Shown here: positions 42,470 to 51,964 of the stretch, in pieces | How positions within the stretch are numbered: the first letter of the stretch is position 1 | Layout: each line of letters begins with the position of its first letter | Assembly (NCBI GenBank): GCA_937927675.1 | Contig: CALBSG010000110.1 | Span: 8,214 to 72,213, forward strand | Source: an uncultured Paracoccaceae bacterium | GTDB lineage: Bacteria > Pseudomonadota > Alphaproteobacteria > Rhodobacterales > Rhodobacteraceae | DNA length: 64,000 nucleotides | Direction of reading: 5' to 3' | The notes under the pieces: generated by a model | What the model saw: only the letters and a program-made list of their open reading frames with translations | Told to the model about the DNA's origin: nothing | The model's database searches: none | Translations under genes and position numbers: made by a program

Positions 42470-43885
42470 ATGTCTGAGATCGCGTTTCTCTTGAACGGAA
42501 CGCCGATCCGGGTTTCGGGCGACGCCCCGACCCGGACGCTTCTCGACTTTCTGCGCGAGACAAAAGGTCTGACCGGCACCAAAGAAGGGTGCAACGAAGG
42601 CGATTGCGGCGCCTGCACGGTCATGGTCACGGACGAGGACGGCGCGAAGGCCCTGAATTCCTGTATCCTTTTCCTGCCGCAACTGAACGGCAAAGCCGTT
42701 CGCACGGTTGAGGGGCTTTCGGGCCCCGCGGGCGAAATGCATCCTGTGCAGGCCGCGATGGTCAACCATCACGGCAGCCAATGCGGGTTCTGCACGCCGG
42801 GGTTCTGCGTTTCCATGGCCGTGGGCCACATGGCGGGCCGCACCGATCACGACACGGTTTTGGCAGGCAACCTCTGCCGCTGCACAGGTTACGCCCCGAT
42901 CATCCGGGCAGCCAAAGCAACAGAAGCAGCACCCGTCCCTGCTTGGATGACGACCGATGCCTTCAATCTGGCACAAATATCCGCTGGGGACGCCACAGAT
43001 TCAGGCGACCATCGGCGTGATGGCGGCGAAGCCCCCCTCACCCCGCGCGACCTTGACGCCTTTGCCGATTGGTATGCCGCCAACCCTGATGCCACGCTGA
43101 TTGCTGGGGCCACCGATGTCGGGCTTTGGGTGACAAAGCAACTGCGCGACTTGCCAAAACCCGCCTTCCTCGGCGGGCTTGCCGACCTGAAAGGGATTGA
43201 TCGTCAAGGCGATACCCTGCGCCTTGGCGCGGGCGTCACGATCGAAGCGCTGCGCGCCGCAGTCGCCCCCTTGCACCCGTCATTTGCCGAACTTTTGCGC
43301 CGCTACGCTAGTTTGCAGGTCCGCAATGCCGCCACCATCGGCGGCAACATCGCCAATGGCTCGCCCATTGGTGACGGCCCGCCCGCGTTGATCGCCCTTG
43401 GCGCCACGCTGCATCTGCGCCGGGGACAAGAGCGCCGCGCCATTGCGCTGGAAGATTTCTTTCTGGAGTATCGCAAACAGGACCGCCTGCCGGGCGAGTT
43501 TGTCGAGGCGGTGACACTCCCGGCCCATGCCCCGGCCTTTCGGGTCTATAAACTGTCGAAAAGGTTCGACCAGGACATTTCAGCTGTCTGCGGCGGCTTC
43601 AATGTGACTGTAATTGACGGAAAAGTGCAAAACGCCCGGATCGCCTTTGGCGGTATGGCCGGCATCCCCAAACGGGCGACGGCGGTAGAAGCCGCCCTTG
43701 TCGGCAACAGGTGGACGCTTGAAACCGTCGCGGCGGCCAAGGCGGCCATGGCGCAGGACTTTGCCCCGATGACGGATATGCGCGCCTCGGCGGATTATCG
43801 GCTTATGGCGGCGCAAAACATGCTGACGCGGTATTTCCACGACCTTGCGGGGCGGCCCGTCTCGGTGCTGGAGGTGACGCTATGA
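42470..43885 (+). CDS. xdhA: XdhA, xanthine dehydrogenase iron-sulfur/FAD subunit
   Basis: A 471-residue subunit holding two [2Fe-2S] clusters and FAD. The plant-type ferredoxin cysteines are Cys41, Cys46, Cys49 (CNEGDCGAC) and Cys65. The second cluster uses Cys105, Cys108 (CGFC), Cys136 and Cys138 (CRC). From about residue 190 the FAD-binding domain follows (IAGATDVGLWVTKQ, NAATIGGNIANGSPIGDGPP). The enzyme oxidises hypoxanthine and xanthine to urate and passes electrons to NAD. The start is ATG 42470. The stop overlaps the xdhB start (ATGA). Confidence 0.96.
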   Translation: MSEIAFLLNGTPIRVSGDAPTRTLLDFLRETKGLTGTKEGCNEGDCGACTVMVTDEDGAKALNSCILFLPQLNGKAVRTVEGLSGPAGEMHPVQAAMVNHHGSQCGFCTPGFCVSMAVGHMAGRTDHDTVLAGNLCRCTGYAPIIRAAKATEAAPVPAWMTTDAFNLAQISAGDATDSGDHRRDGGEAPLTPRDLDAFADWYAANPDATLIAGATDVGLWVTKQLRDLPKPAFLGGLADLKGIDRQGDTLRLGAGVTIEALRAAVAPLHPSFAELLRRYASLQVRNAATIGGNIANGSPIGDGPPALIALGATLHLRRGQERRAIALEDFFLEYRKQDRLPGEFVEAVTLPAHAPAFRVYKLSKRFDQDISAVCGGFNVTVIDGKVQNARIAFGGMAGIPKRATAVEAALVGNRWTLETVAAAKAAMAQDFAPMTDMRASADYRLMAAQNMLTRYFHDLAGRPVSVLEVTL

Positions 43886-46188
43886 CCATGGGCAAACCGC
43901 TTCCCCATGACAGCGCCCCCCTGCACGTCACAGGACAAGCCCGCTATGCCGACGATATTGCCCTGCCCGGCGCAGCGCTGCATCTGGCCTTTGGTCTGTC
44001 GACCTGCGCCCATGGGGTGATTTCGGCCATCGACCTGTCGGCGGTGCAGGCCGCGCCGGGTGTAGTGGCAGTCTATTCGGCGACAGACTTTCCTGACATG
44101 CCCGATTGCAGCCCGTCGGTGCATGACGAGCCGCTTTTGGCCGTAGGCCGCGTGCATTACGTCGGCCAACCGGTGTTTCTGGTGGTGGCCGACAGCCATC
44201 TGGCGGCCAGAAAAGCCGCGCGTCTGGGCAAGATCAGCTATGAGGAATTGCCCGCGCTTTTGACGGTGGACGCGGCGCTGGCGGCCAACAGCCGCTTTGA
44301 ACAAGGCCCGGTGATCTGGACCAAAGGCGACCCGTCGGGCGCCATGGCCCGCGCGCCGCATGTGACCGAGGGCAGCTTCGAGGTTGGCGGCCAAGAGCAT
44401 TTCTATCTCGAGGGCCAGATCGCGCTGGCCCATCCAACCGATGACGGGGGCGTGTCGGTCATCTCATCAACCCAGCACCCGACCGAGATCCAGCACAAGG
44501 TCGCCCATGCCCTGCACATGCCGATGAGCGCGGTCCGGGTGGAAACCCGGCGGATGGGCGGCGGGTTCGGGGGCAAGGAATCCCAAGGCAACGCGCTGGC
44601 CATTGCTTGCGCCTTGGCCGCGCGGGCCACGGGGCGCGCCTGCAAGATGCGCTATGACCGCGACGATGACATGATGATCACCGGCAAGCGGCATGATTTG
44701 CGGATCAAATACCGCGTCGGCCATGATGCCGAAGGGCGGATCTTGGGCATTGAATTCATCCATCTGTTCCGCTGCGGCTGGAGCCAAGACTTGTCTTTGC
44801 CCGTGGCAGACCGGGCGATGCTGCATGCCGACAACTGCTATCACCTGCCCGACATCCGCATCGAAAGCCACCGCCTGCGCACCAACACCCAAAGCGCGAC
44901 CGCCTATCGCGGCTTTGGCGGACCGCAGGGGATTGTGGGCATTGAGCGGGTGATCGACCATGTTGCGCATGCCGTGGGGCGTGAACCGCTCGACGTGCGG
45001 CTTTTGAATTTCTATCGGTCGAACGCCACTCCGGCCGTGACACCAGCGCAAACCACGCCCTTCCACATGGAAATGGAAGATTTCATCGGACATGAGCTGG
45101 TGGCGGAATTGGAAAATTCCAGCAATTATCGCGCCAGAAAGGCCGAGATTGCCGCTTGGAATAGCACAAATCCGATCTTGAAGCGCGGCATCGCCCTGAC
45201 ACCGGTGAAGTTCGGAATTTCCTTCACCCTGACATGGCTCAATCAGGCTGGGGCCTTGGTGCATGTCTATCAAGATGGGTCCGTCATGTTGAACCATGGC
45301 GGCACCGAGATGGGTCAGGGACTGAACCAGAAGGTGGCCCAAGTGGTGGCGGGTGTCTTTGGGCTTGAGACGGACGCGGTGAAAATCACCGCAACCGACA
45401 CCGCCAAGGTGCCCAACACCAGCGCCACGGCGGCAAGTTCGGGGTCCGACCTGAACGGCATGGCCGCGCGGGCCGCGGCAGAAACCATCCGCAACCGGAT
45501 GGCCGATTTCATCGCCGACAAGCACCAGACGAAACCCGCCGCGGTGCGGTTCGAAAGCGGGCTGGTCAAGGTAGCGGGCGAACATTACGCCTTTGCCCAA
45601 GTGGCGGCTTGGGCCTATCAGGCGCGGATTTCGCTCTCGTCGACCGGGTATTATGCCACGCCAAAAATCACCTGGGACCGGGTGAAGGGGCGCGGGCGGC
45701 CCTTCTTGTATTTCGCCTATGGCGCGGCGGTTTCCGAAGTGGTGATTGACACGCTGACCGGGGAAAACCGCATCCTGCGGGTGGACATCCTGCACGATAC
45801 CGGCACCTCGCTGAACCCGGCTTTGGACATCGGGCAGGTGGAGGGCGCCTTTGTGCAGGGCGCGGGCTGGCTGACGACCGAGGAATTGGTGTGGAATGGC
45901 AAGGGGGTGCTGACCACTCATGCGCCCTCGACCTATAAGATTCCGGCCTGTTCGGACCGCCCGCCGGTGTTCAACGTGGCGCTGTGGGACAAGCCAAACC
46001 GCGAAGATACGGTGGGCAAATCCAAGGCCGTGGGCGAGCCGCCGTTCAACCTTGGCATTTCCGTGCTGATGGCGCTGTCTGATGCGATTGCAGCCTGTGG
46101 CGACGGGCAAAGCTATGTGGCGCTGGATGCGCCTGCGACGGCCGAGCGGGTGCTGATGGCCGTCAGAAGGCAGCAGGGCCATGCGTGA
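43882..46188 (+). CDS. xdhB: XdhB, xanthine dehydrogenase molybdenum subunit
   Basis: A 768-residue subunit that binds the molybdenum cofactor and substrate. Typical blocks are VTGQARYADDIALPGAALH, EGQIALAHPTDDGGVSVISS, RMGGGFGGKESQGN and TAYRGFGGPQG (containing the substrate-binding arginine region). The catalytic glutamate is Glu719 in KAVGEPPFNLG. The protein has the length of bacterial XdhB. The stop codon lies at the first base of a perfect palindrome that fills the gap to xdhC. Confidence 0.96.
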   Translation: MTMGKPLPHDSAPLHVTGQARYADDIALPGAALHLAFGLSTCAHGVISAIDLSAVQAAPGVVAVYSATDFPDMPDCSPSVHDEPLLAVGRVHYVGQPVFLVVADSHLAARKAARLGKISYEELPALLTVDAALAANSRFEQGPVIWTKGDPSGAMARAPHVTEGSFEVGGQEHFYLEGQIALAHPTDDGGVSVISSTQHPTEIQHKVAHALHMPMSAVRVETRRMGGGFGGKESQGNALAIACALAARATGRACKMRYDRDDDMMITGKRHDLRIKYRVGHDAEGRILGIEFIHLFRCGWSQDLSLPVADRAMLHADNCYHLPDIRIESHRLRTNTQSATAYRGFGGPQGIVGIERVIDHVAHAVGREPLDVRLLNFYRSNATPAVTPAQTTPFHMEMEDFIGHELVAELENSSNYRARKAEIAAWNSTNPILKRGIALTPVKFGISFTLTWLNQAGALVHVYQDGSVMLNHGGTEMGQGLNQKVAQVVAGVFGLETDAVKITATDTAKVPNTSATAASSGSDLNGMAARAAAETIRNRMADFIADKHQTKPAAVRFESGLVKVAGEHYAFAQVAAWAYQARISLSSTGYYATPKITWDRVKGRGRPFLYFAYGAAVSEVVIDTLTGENRILRVDILHDTGTSLNPALDIGQVEGAFVQGAGWLTTEELVWNGKGVLTTHAPSTYKIPACSDRPPVFNVALWDKPNREDTVGKSKAVGEPPFNLGISVLMALSDAIAACGDGQSYVALDAPATAERVLMAVRRQQGHA

Positions 46189-46234
46189 TTTTTCGACGAA
46201 AAATCATCGCGGCCGCGTTTTCGACGAAAACGCG
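46186..46234. repeat. Tandem perfect palindromes between xdhB and xdhC
   Basis: Two palindromes stand 7 bp apart. The first (46186-46206) has arms TGATTTTTCG and CGAAAAATCA around a central A and includes the xdhB stop. The second (46214-46234) has arms CGCGTTTTCG and CGAAAACGCG, also around A. They share the core TTTTCGACGAAAA but differ in outer stems, where changes on one arm are matched on the other. They may stabilise the message or attenuate transcription within the operon. Confidence 0.8.
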
Positions 46235-46244
46235 AGGGCGTGCG

Positions 46245-47180
46245 ATGTTTGATCTGACCGCGCTTGCCGAAACCGTTGCCGCCCGTGGCCGGGTCGCCCG
46301 TGTGGTGATCGCCGGGTTCAAGGGATCCTCCCCGCGCGAGGTGGGGGCGGCGATGCTGGTTTGGGCCGACGGGCAATCTGGAACCATTGGCGGCGGGGCG
46401 TTGGAATGGCAGGCTGTGCAGCGGGCGCGCCAGATGTTGGCGACGGGGGGAACCCGGCTTGATCATGAGGCGCTTGGGCCAAAGCTGGGCCAGTGTTGTG
46501 GCGGGGCGGTCACGCTTTTGACCGAGGTCTATTGCGCCGACACTCTGCCCGCCGCGACCCCAGTCATCGCCCGCAGCGTGACCGACAGCGCCATGCCTTT
46601 GGCCGTCAAACGGCTGATCACCCTTGCGCGCGGACAAGGAGCGGCCCCTGCCCCCCAGCTGTTGCAAGGTTGGATGGTCGAGCCTTTGGCAGCCCCGTCG
46701 CGTCAGCTTTGGGTCTGGGGCGCAGGCCATGTCGGGCGGGCTTTGGTGGCGGTTCTGGTCCCGTTGCCCGGCGTGGCGATCACTTGGGTCGATACGGCAC
46801 CAGAGCGATTTCCGGCGGACATGCCGACGAATGTCAAAGCCCTGCCTGTCGCAGACCCTGGCTTGGCCGTGATACTGGCCCCGAAGACCGCCGAGCATTT
46901 GATCCTGACCTATTCGCATGCGCTGGATCTAGATCTTTGCCATCGGCTGCTGACGCATGGCTTTGCCGCCTGCGGGTTAATCGGATCGGCGACAAAATGG
47001 GCGCGATTCCGGGCGCGGCTTCAGGCTTTGGGTCATTCGGCACAAGCCATTGCAGGAATTGATTGCCCGATCGGCGATCCATCTTTAGGCAAACATCCGC
47101 AGGCCATCGCCATCGGCGTGGCCAGCCAATTCCTGTCCCGGCCCGCCCGAGGACAGATCAGGGAGAAGACCGGCACATGA
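46245..47180 (+). CDS. xdhC: XdhC, xanthine dehydrogenase maturation factor
   Basis: A 311-residue protein of the XdhC/CoxI family that binds the molybdenum cofactor, ensures its sulfuration and inserts it into XdhB. Blocks include GFKGSSPREVGAAMLVWADG, GTIGGGALEWQA, GQCCGGAVTLL (paired cysteines) and the Rossmann-like LWVWGAGHVGRALV. ATG 46245, preceded by GAGGG, was chosen; the in-frame extension back to a GTG at 46185 would run through the palindromes. The stop overlaps the ABC ATPase start (ATGA), joining xdh to the transporter. Confidence 0.94.
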   Translation: MFDLTALAETVAARGRVARVVIAGFKGSSPREVGAAMLVWADGQSGTIGGGALEWQAVQRARQMLATGGTRLDHEALGPKLGQCCGGAVTLLTEVYCADTLPAATPVIARSVTDSAMPLAVKRLITLARGQGAAPAPQLLQGWMVEPLAAPSRQLWVWGAGHVGRALVAVLVPLPGVAITWVDTAPERFPADMPTNVKALPVADPGLAVILAPKTAEHLILTYSHALDLDLCHRLLTHGFAACGLIGSATKWARFRARLQALGHSAQAIAGIDCPIGDPSLGKHPQAIAIGVASQFLSRPARGQIREKTGT

Positions 47181-48730
47181 CCGACAAACCATCCTCGGGG
47201 CGTCCTTTGCTGCTGACCGTCGAAGGAATTACCAAGGCCTATCCCGGCGTGGTGGCCAATTCCGACGTCAGCTTTGCCATCCGCGAAGGTGAGGTGCATT
47301 GCCTTCTGGGAGAGAACGGGGCGGGCAAATCGACCATGGTCAAGATGATCTATGGTCTGGTGAAACCCGACACGGGCCGGATGACATGGAAAGGGGCCGA
47401 CTATGCGCCCAGCGCCCCACGAGTGGCGCGGGCGACCGGCGTGGCGATGGTGTTTCAGCACTTCAGCCTGTTTGAAGCACTGAATGTGGCCGAAAACGTG
47501 GCCCTTGGCATGGAAAACCCGCCGCCGATGAAGGCGTTGGCCGCAAAGATCAAAGAGGTCTCAGAGGCCTATGGCCTGCCGCTGGATCCCGCGCGGATGG
47601 TGGGGGATCTGTCGGCAGGTGAGCGGCAAAGGGTCGAGATCATTCGCTGCCTGTTGCAGGACCCAAAGCTTCTGATCATGGACGAGCCGACAAGCGTGCT
47701 GACGCCGCAAGAGGTGGAGATCCTGTTTCGCACCTTGCGGCAATTGTCGGCAGAAGGCACGGCGATTTTGTATATTTCCCATAAGCTTGAGGAAATTCGC
47801 AGCCTTTGCGATGCCGCCACCATCTTGCGGCGCGGAAAGGTTGTGGGAACGGCAGACCCCAAGGCGTCAACCGCGCGGGAATTGGCCGAAATGATGGTTG
47901 GCGCGACGCTGACCCCGCCCGAGCGCCCGGCCCCGAAAGATTGGGGCGGCGCCCATGCCGCGCTGGAAGTGAAGGGGTTGAACGCCGCCTCGCCCATCCC
48001 CTTTGGAACCAGCCTGAAAGAGATCAGCTTTACCGTTCGCAAGGGCGAGGTTCTGGGCATCGCCGGGGTGGCCGGAAACGGGCAGGACGAATTGCTGCTG
48101 GCCCTTTCAGGCGAGATCAAATCGGGCGAGGGCATGGTGAAGGCCACGGGCGTTTCGGTGGGGGCCATGGGGCCTGCCGAGCGGCGGAAGATCGGCTTTG
48201 TCATGGCGCCCGAAGATCGGCTTGGCCATGGCGCCGCACCCGATATGTCCTTGGTAGAAAATGCCTTCCTGACCGGGGGCGTACGCAAGGGGCTGACCAA
48301 GAACGGCTTTATCAACTGGCCCGCGGCCAAAGAATTCGCCGAGGCCGTGATCAAAACCTACGACGTTCGCACACCCGGCGCACATGTGGCGGCGCGGGCG
48401 CTTTCGGGCGGCAATTTGCAAAAATTCGTGGTGGGCCGCGAGTTGATGCAGCACCCTGATGTGGTGGTCATCAATCAACCGACCTGGGGCGTGGATGCGG
48501 CGGCTGCCGCAGCGATCCGGCAGGCCGTTTTGGACCGCGCGGCCGAAGGGGCTGCGGTGGTGGTCATCAGTCAAGACTTGGATGAGCTTTTGGAAATCGC
48601 AGATACATTCGCCGTGCTGAACGAGGGCCGCCTGACCGCGCCCCGGCCCGTCAAGGGCCTGACCATTGACCAGATCGGCCTGATGATGGGCGGCGCACAT
48701 GGCATGGAGGCGGCCCATGCTGAGGCTTGA
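47177..48730 (+). CDS. BMP-type ABC transporter ATPase (double nucleotide-binding domain)
   Basis: A 517-residue ATPase with two tandem ABC domains, as in nucleoside and sugar importers of this group. The first has Walker A GENGAGKST, signature LSAGERQR and Walker B LLIMDEPTSVLT. The second (from about residue 270) has a degenerate Walker A (GVAGNGQDE), signature ALSGGNLQK and a Walker B-like VVVINQPTWGVD, so ATP hydrolysis is probably carried mainly by the first domain. It overlaps xdhC by ATGA and the permease by 14 bp. The context points to purine base or nucleoside uptake. Confidence 0.92.
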   Translation: MTDKPSSGRPLLLTVEGITKAYPGVVANSDVSFAIREGEVHCLLGENGAGKSTMVKMIYGLVKPDTGRMTWKGADYAPSAPRVARATGVAMVFQHFSLFEALNVAENVALGMENPPPMKALAAKIKEVSEAYGLPLDPARMVGDLSAGERQRVEIIRCLLQDPKLLIMDEPTSVLTPQEVEILFRTLRQLSAEGTAILYISHKLEEIRSLCDAATILRRGKVVGTADPKASTARELAEMMVGATLTPPERPAPKDWGGAHAALEVKGLNAASPIPFGTSLKEISFTVRKGEVLGIAGVAGNGQDELLLALSGEIKSGEGMVKATGVSVGAMGPAERRKIGFVMAPEDRLGHGAAPDMSLVENAFLTGGVRKGLTKNGFINWPAAKEFAEAVIKTYDVRTPGAHVAARALSGGNLQKFVVGRELMQHPDVVVINQPTWGVDAAAAAAIRQAVLDRAAEGAAVVVISQDLDELLEIADTFAVLNEGRLTAPRPVKGLTIDQIGLMMGGAHGMEAAHAEA

Positions 48731-49799
48731 AAAACGCCCGAACCCGTCGAAGTTCTGGCTTTACGGCACGCCCGTTGTGGCCGTGGTGCTGACGATGATC
48801 GTCGGCGGCGCCTTGTTTGCGTTCATGGGCAAAAACCCCGTCGAAGTGATCCGCACCATCTTTTGGGAGCCGCTGTTCGGCGAGTTTGCCTTTTATCTGC
48901 GCGGCCAGCTTTTGGTCAAAGCCGGGCCGTTGATACTGATCGCCATTGGCCTTGCTTTGGGTTTCAAGGCTGGCATCTGGAATATTGGGGCCGAAGGCCA
49001 ATACATCATGGGCGCTATCTGTGGCGCGGCCGTGGGTCTTGCGGTCTATCCGACCGAAAGCCGCTGGATCTATCCCGCCATGGTGATTGCCGGGGCGTTT
49101 GGTGGCTGGGCTTGGGCCATGATCCCCGCCATTTTGAAAACTCGGTTTCAGACCAATGAGATCCTTGTTTCGTTGATGCTGGTCTATGTGGCTCAAACGA
49201 TCCTTGCCAAAGCCTCGACCGGGTTTTTGAAAAACCCCGAAGGCATGGGCTTTCCGGGCAGCCGGAATTTCTCGTCCTATCCGGCGGCCTCCAACCCCGA
49301 TCTGATTTTCCCCGGCTCGGGTCTGCATTGGGGCGGGGTGACGGCGCTGGTGGTGGCGGTGGTGGCTTGGGTGCTGCTGTCGCGCCACATCATCGGCTTT
49401 CAGATCAAACTTTCGGGCCAAGCCCCGCGCGCGGCGCGGTTCCATGGCGTGAACCCGTCGAAACTGGTGGTATTGTGCATGGGGATTTCGGGCGGTTTGG
49501 CGGGTCTGGCCGGACTGTTCGAGGTGACCGGCCCCGCGGGCCAAATCTCCATCGACTTCAACGTCGGCTATGGGTTCACCGCGATCATTGTGGCCTTCCT
49601 TGGCCGCTTGAACCCGATCGGCATCGTCTTTGCCGGTATCCTAATGGCGCTGACCTATGTCGGCGGCGAGATGGCCTCGACCAACCTTGGCCTGCCCTCA
49701 GCCGCCATTCAGGTGTTTCAGGGGATGCTGTTGTTCTTCCTCTTGGGCATCGATGTTCTGACAAACTTCCGCATCCGCACCTTCATGGGAGGCAAATGA
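48717..49799 (+). CDS. ABC transporter permease, BMP/nucleoside type (first)
   Basis: A 360-residue inner-membrane permease with about ten transmembrane helices. The block GFKAGIWNIGAEGQYIMGAI is the diagnostic loop of this permease family, followed by LKTRFQTNEILVSLMLVYVA and GFTAIIVAFLGRLNPIG. It starts at ATG 48717 with GGAGG upstream, inside the end of the ATPase gene, and forms a heterodimer with the next permease (1 bp gap). Specificity is inferred from xdhABC in the same operon. Confidence 0.92.
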   Translation: MLRLEKRPNPSKFWLYGTPVVAVVLTMIVGGALFAFMGKNPVEVIRTIFWEPLFGEFAFYLRGQLLVKAGPLILIAIGLALGFKAGIWNIGAEGQYIMGAICGAAVGLAVYPTESRWIYPAMVIAGAFGGWAWAMIPAILKTRFQTNEILVSLMLVYVAQTILAKASTGFLKNPEGMGFPGSRNFSSYPAASNPDLIFPGSGLHWGGVTALVVAVVAWVLLSRHIIGFQIKLSGQAPRAARFHGVNPSKLVVLCMGISGGLAGLAGLFEVTGPAGQISIDFNVGYGFTAIIVAFLGRLNPIGIVFAGILMALTYVGGEMASTNLGLPSAAIQVFQGMLLFFLLGIDVLTNFRIRTFMGGK

Positions 49800-49800
49800 G

Positions 49801-50733
49801 ATGGACTTTGGCGCAATAAATCCGGCCGTCCTTATCGCCTCTTTGATGATGGCCTCGGTGCCGATCCTTTTGGCGGCACTGGGCGAATTGGTGGTGGAAA
49901 AGGCGGGTGTGCTGAACCTTGGGGTGGAAGGCATGATGATCATGGGGGCGATTTGCGGCTTCATGGTGACCATTCACACCGGCAATCCGTTTCTTGGCTT
50001 TATCGGCGGGGCCTTGGGCGGCGCGGCGCTAAGCCTGATCTTTGCCTTTCTGACGCAGGTCTTGTTGGCCAATCAGGTCGCCACGGGTCTGGCGCTGACC
50101 ATGTTTGGTCTGGGGCTGTCAGCGCTTTTGGGGCAAGGCTACAACGGGTTGAAACCCGCCGCGACGGGACCGGTGCCCTTTGGCCCGCTGACCGATCTGC
50201 CGTTTTTCGGCAAGGTTCTGTTTAGCCATGACTGGGTGGTCTATTTCTCGGTCTTTATGACGGGGGCGCTTTGGTATGTGCTGAAGGCCACGCGACTGGG
50301 GCTGATCATCCGCGCCGTGGGCGAAAGCCATGAGGCCGCCCATGCACTGGGCTACAAGGTCAACCGTATTCGGCTGGGCGCGATTGCCTTTGGCGGGGCG
50401 ATGGCGGGGATGGGCGGGGCCTACATCAGCCTTGTTCGGGTGCCGCAATGGGTGGATGGCATCACCGCAGGCGCGGGCTGGATTGCCTTGGCGATTGTGG
50501 TTTTCGCCAGCTGGCGGCCGTGGCGGGCGCTGATCGGTGCCTATCTTTTCGGCGGAATCACGGTATTGCAGCTGAACCTGCAAGCCGCAGGCAGTGCCAT
50601 TCCGGTCGAATACTTGTCGATGTCGCCCTATCTGATAACCATAGCGGCGCTTGTCTGGATGTCGTCGGGCAAAGGCAAGGCGGCGCACAACGCACCTGCC
50701 GCGCTCGGACAGAATTTCCACGCCTCACGTTGA
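49801..50733 (+). CDS. ABC transporter permease, BMP/nucleoside type (second)
   Basis: A 310-residue permease with eight to ten transmembrane helices. The signature ELVVEKAGVLNLGVEGMMIM is typical of the second subunit in BMP-type importers, with TRLGLIIRAVGESHEAAHAL and GAGWIALAIVVFASWRP further on. It is directly downstream of the first permease (ATG 49801, one base after the stop) and 55 bp before the binding protein gene. Confidence 0.92.
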   Translation: MDFGAINPAVLIASLMMASVPILLAALGELVVEKAGVLNLGVEGMMIMGAICGFMVTIHTGNPFLGFIGGALGGAALSLIFAFLTQVLLANQVATGLALTMFGLGLSALLGQGYNGLKPAATGPVPFGPLTDLPFFGKVLFSHDWVVYFSVFMTGALWYVLKATRLGLIIRAVGESHEAAHALGYKVNRIRLGAIAFGGAMAGMGGAYISLVRVPQWVDGITAGAGWIALAIVVFASWRPWRALIGAYLFGGITVLQLNLQAAGSAIPVEYLSMSPYLITIAALVWMSSGKGKAAHNAPAALGQNFHASR

Positions 50734-50788
50734 GGCATCGCATCAACCGGGGCGCAGCAAGCGCCCCATCCACGGGGAGAGACTACCA

Positions 50789-51880
50789 ATGTTGAGAAGA
50801 ACCCTTCTGGCCACCGCGGCCATTGGTTTTGGCCTGATGGCCGCAGGCTCGGCCATGGCGGCGGGCATGGACAAGGTCAAAGCCTGCTTCGTCTATGTCG
50901 GCCCGATCGGCGATGGCGGCTGGACGTTCCAGCACCATCAGGGTGCCTTGGCCGTGCAGGAAAAGTTCGGCGACAAGGTTGAACTGCAGTGGCAGGAATC
51001 GGTGCCTGAAGGTGCGGACGCCGAGCGCGTTCTGACCCAGATGGCCATGGGCGGCTGCAACATCATCTTCACCACCTCTTTCGGTTATATGGACGCAACC
51101 AACGCCGTTGCCGCCAAGTTCCCGGATGTGAAGTTTGAACACGCCACCGGCTTCAAGCGCGATTCGGCCAACGTGTCGACCTATAATGCCCGCTTCTACG
51201 AAGGCCGCGCAGTGGAAGGCGTGATGGCCGGCCGCATGACCAAATCGAACAAGATCGGCTACATCGGCTCGTTCCCGATCCCCGAAGTCGTGATGGGCAT
51301 CAACTCCTATTATCTCGCCGCCAAAAAGGTGAACCCGAACGTCGAGCTGTCGGTCGTCTGGGCCTTTACCTGGTTCGATCCGGCGAAAGAGGCCGACGCT
51401 GCCAAAGCGTTGATCGACCAAGGCGTTGACGTGATCGCCAGCCACACCGATTCGACCGCTCCCTTGGCTGAAGCAGCCAAGACCGGTGGTAAGGTCATCG
51501 GCTTTGGTCAGGCCTCTGACATGGCCGAATACAAGGACGGCCCGCGCGTGGCCTCGATCATCGACAACTGGGGCCCCTATTATGTCGAGCGCGTCGGCGC
51601 CCTTCTGGATGGCACCTACGAGCAAAAAGACACCTGGGCGGGCATCGCCGGTGGCGAAGTGCTGATCGGCGAGATTTCCGCCTCGGTCCCGGCCGACGTG
51701 AAAGCCGAAGCCGAAGCTCTGCGTGACGGCATCGCGGCAGGCACCGTGCATCCCTTCACTGGCCCGATCAACAAGCAGGATGGCTCGCCTTGGCTGGCCG
51801 AAGGCGCCACCGCTCCGGACGGCGATCTTCTGGGCATGAACTTCTTCGTTGAAGGCATCAAGGGCGACATTCCGCAGTGA
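50789..51880 (+). CDS. BMP-family periplasmic substrate-binding protein (purine/nucleoside type)
   Basis: A 363-residue secreted binding protein of the basic membrane protein (PnrA/Med) family. A signal peptide (LRRTLLATAAIGFGLMAAGS, cleaved near AMA) has no lipobox cysteine, so it should be soluble in the periplasm. The family signature FVYVGPIGDGGWTFQHHQG is followed by TTSFGYMDATNAVAAKFPDV and YIGSFPIPEVVMGINSYYL. Family members bind purine nucleosides or related bases; the operon with xanthine dehydrogenase supports a purine substrate here. ATG 50789 follows GGGGAGAG. A terminator follows the gene. Confidence 0.92.
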   Translation: MLRRTLLATAAIGFGLMAAGSAMAAGMDKVKACFVYVGPIGDGGWTFQHHQGALAVQEKFGDKVELQWQESVPEGADAERVLTQMAMGGCNIIFTTSFGYMDATNAVAAKFPDVKFEHATGFKRDSANVSTYNARFYEGRAVEGVMAGRMTKSNKIGYIGSFPIPEVVMGINSYYLAAKKVNPNVELSVVWAFTWFDPAKEADAAKALIDQGVDVIASHTDSTAPLAEAAKTGGKVIGFGQASDMAEYKDGPRVASIIDNWGPYYVERVGALLDGTYEQKDTWAGIAGGEVLIGEISASVPADVKAEAEALRDGIAAGTVHPFTGPINKQDGSPWLAEGATAPDGDLLGMNFFVEGIKGDIPQ

Positions 51881-51901
51881 TCTGGCGGCTCTGACACGGT
51901 T

Positions 51902-51927
51902 AAAGGCCCGCTTTTGCGGGCCTTTTT
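51902..51927 (+). terminator. Intrinsic terminator of the xdh-ABC transporter operon
   Basis: AAAGGCCCGC and GCGGGCCTTT pair perfectly around a TTTT loop; the 3' arm runs into a five-T tract (51923-51927). It lies 21 bp after the binding protein stop. Confidence 0.92.
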
Positions 51928-51964
51928 CATTTGATCCGGTCGGCCTATCCGTCTGCGCAAATAA

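Noticed and set aside
46185..46244. Start of xdhC at GTG 46185
   Set aside because: This would translate through both palindromes and add 20 residues unlike XdhC; ATG 46245 has a GAGGG site.
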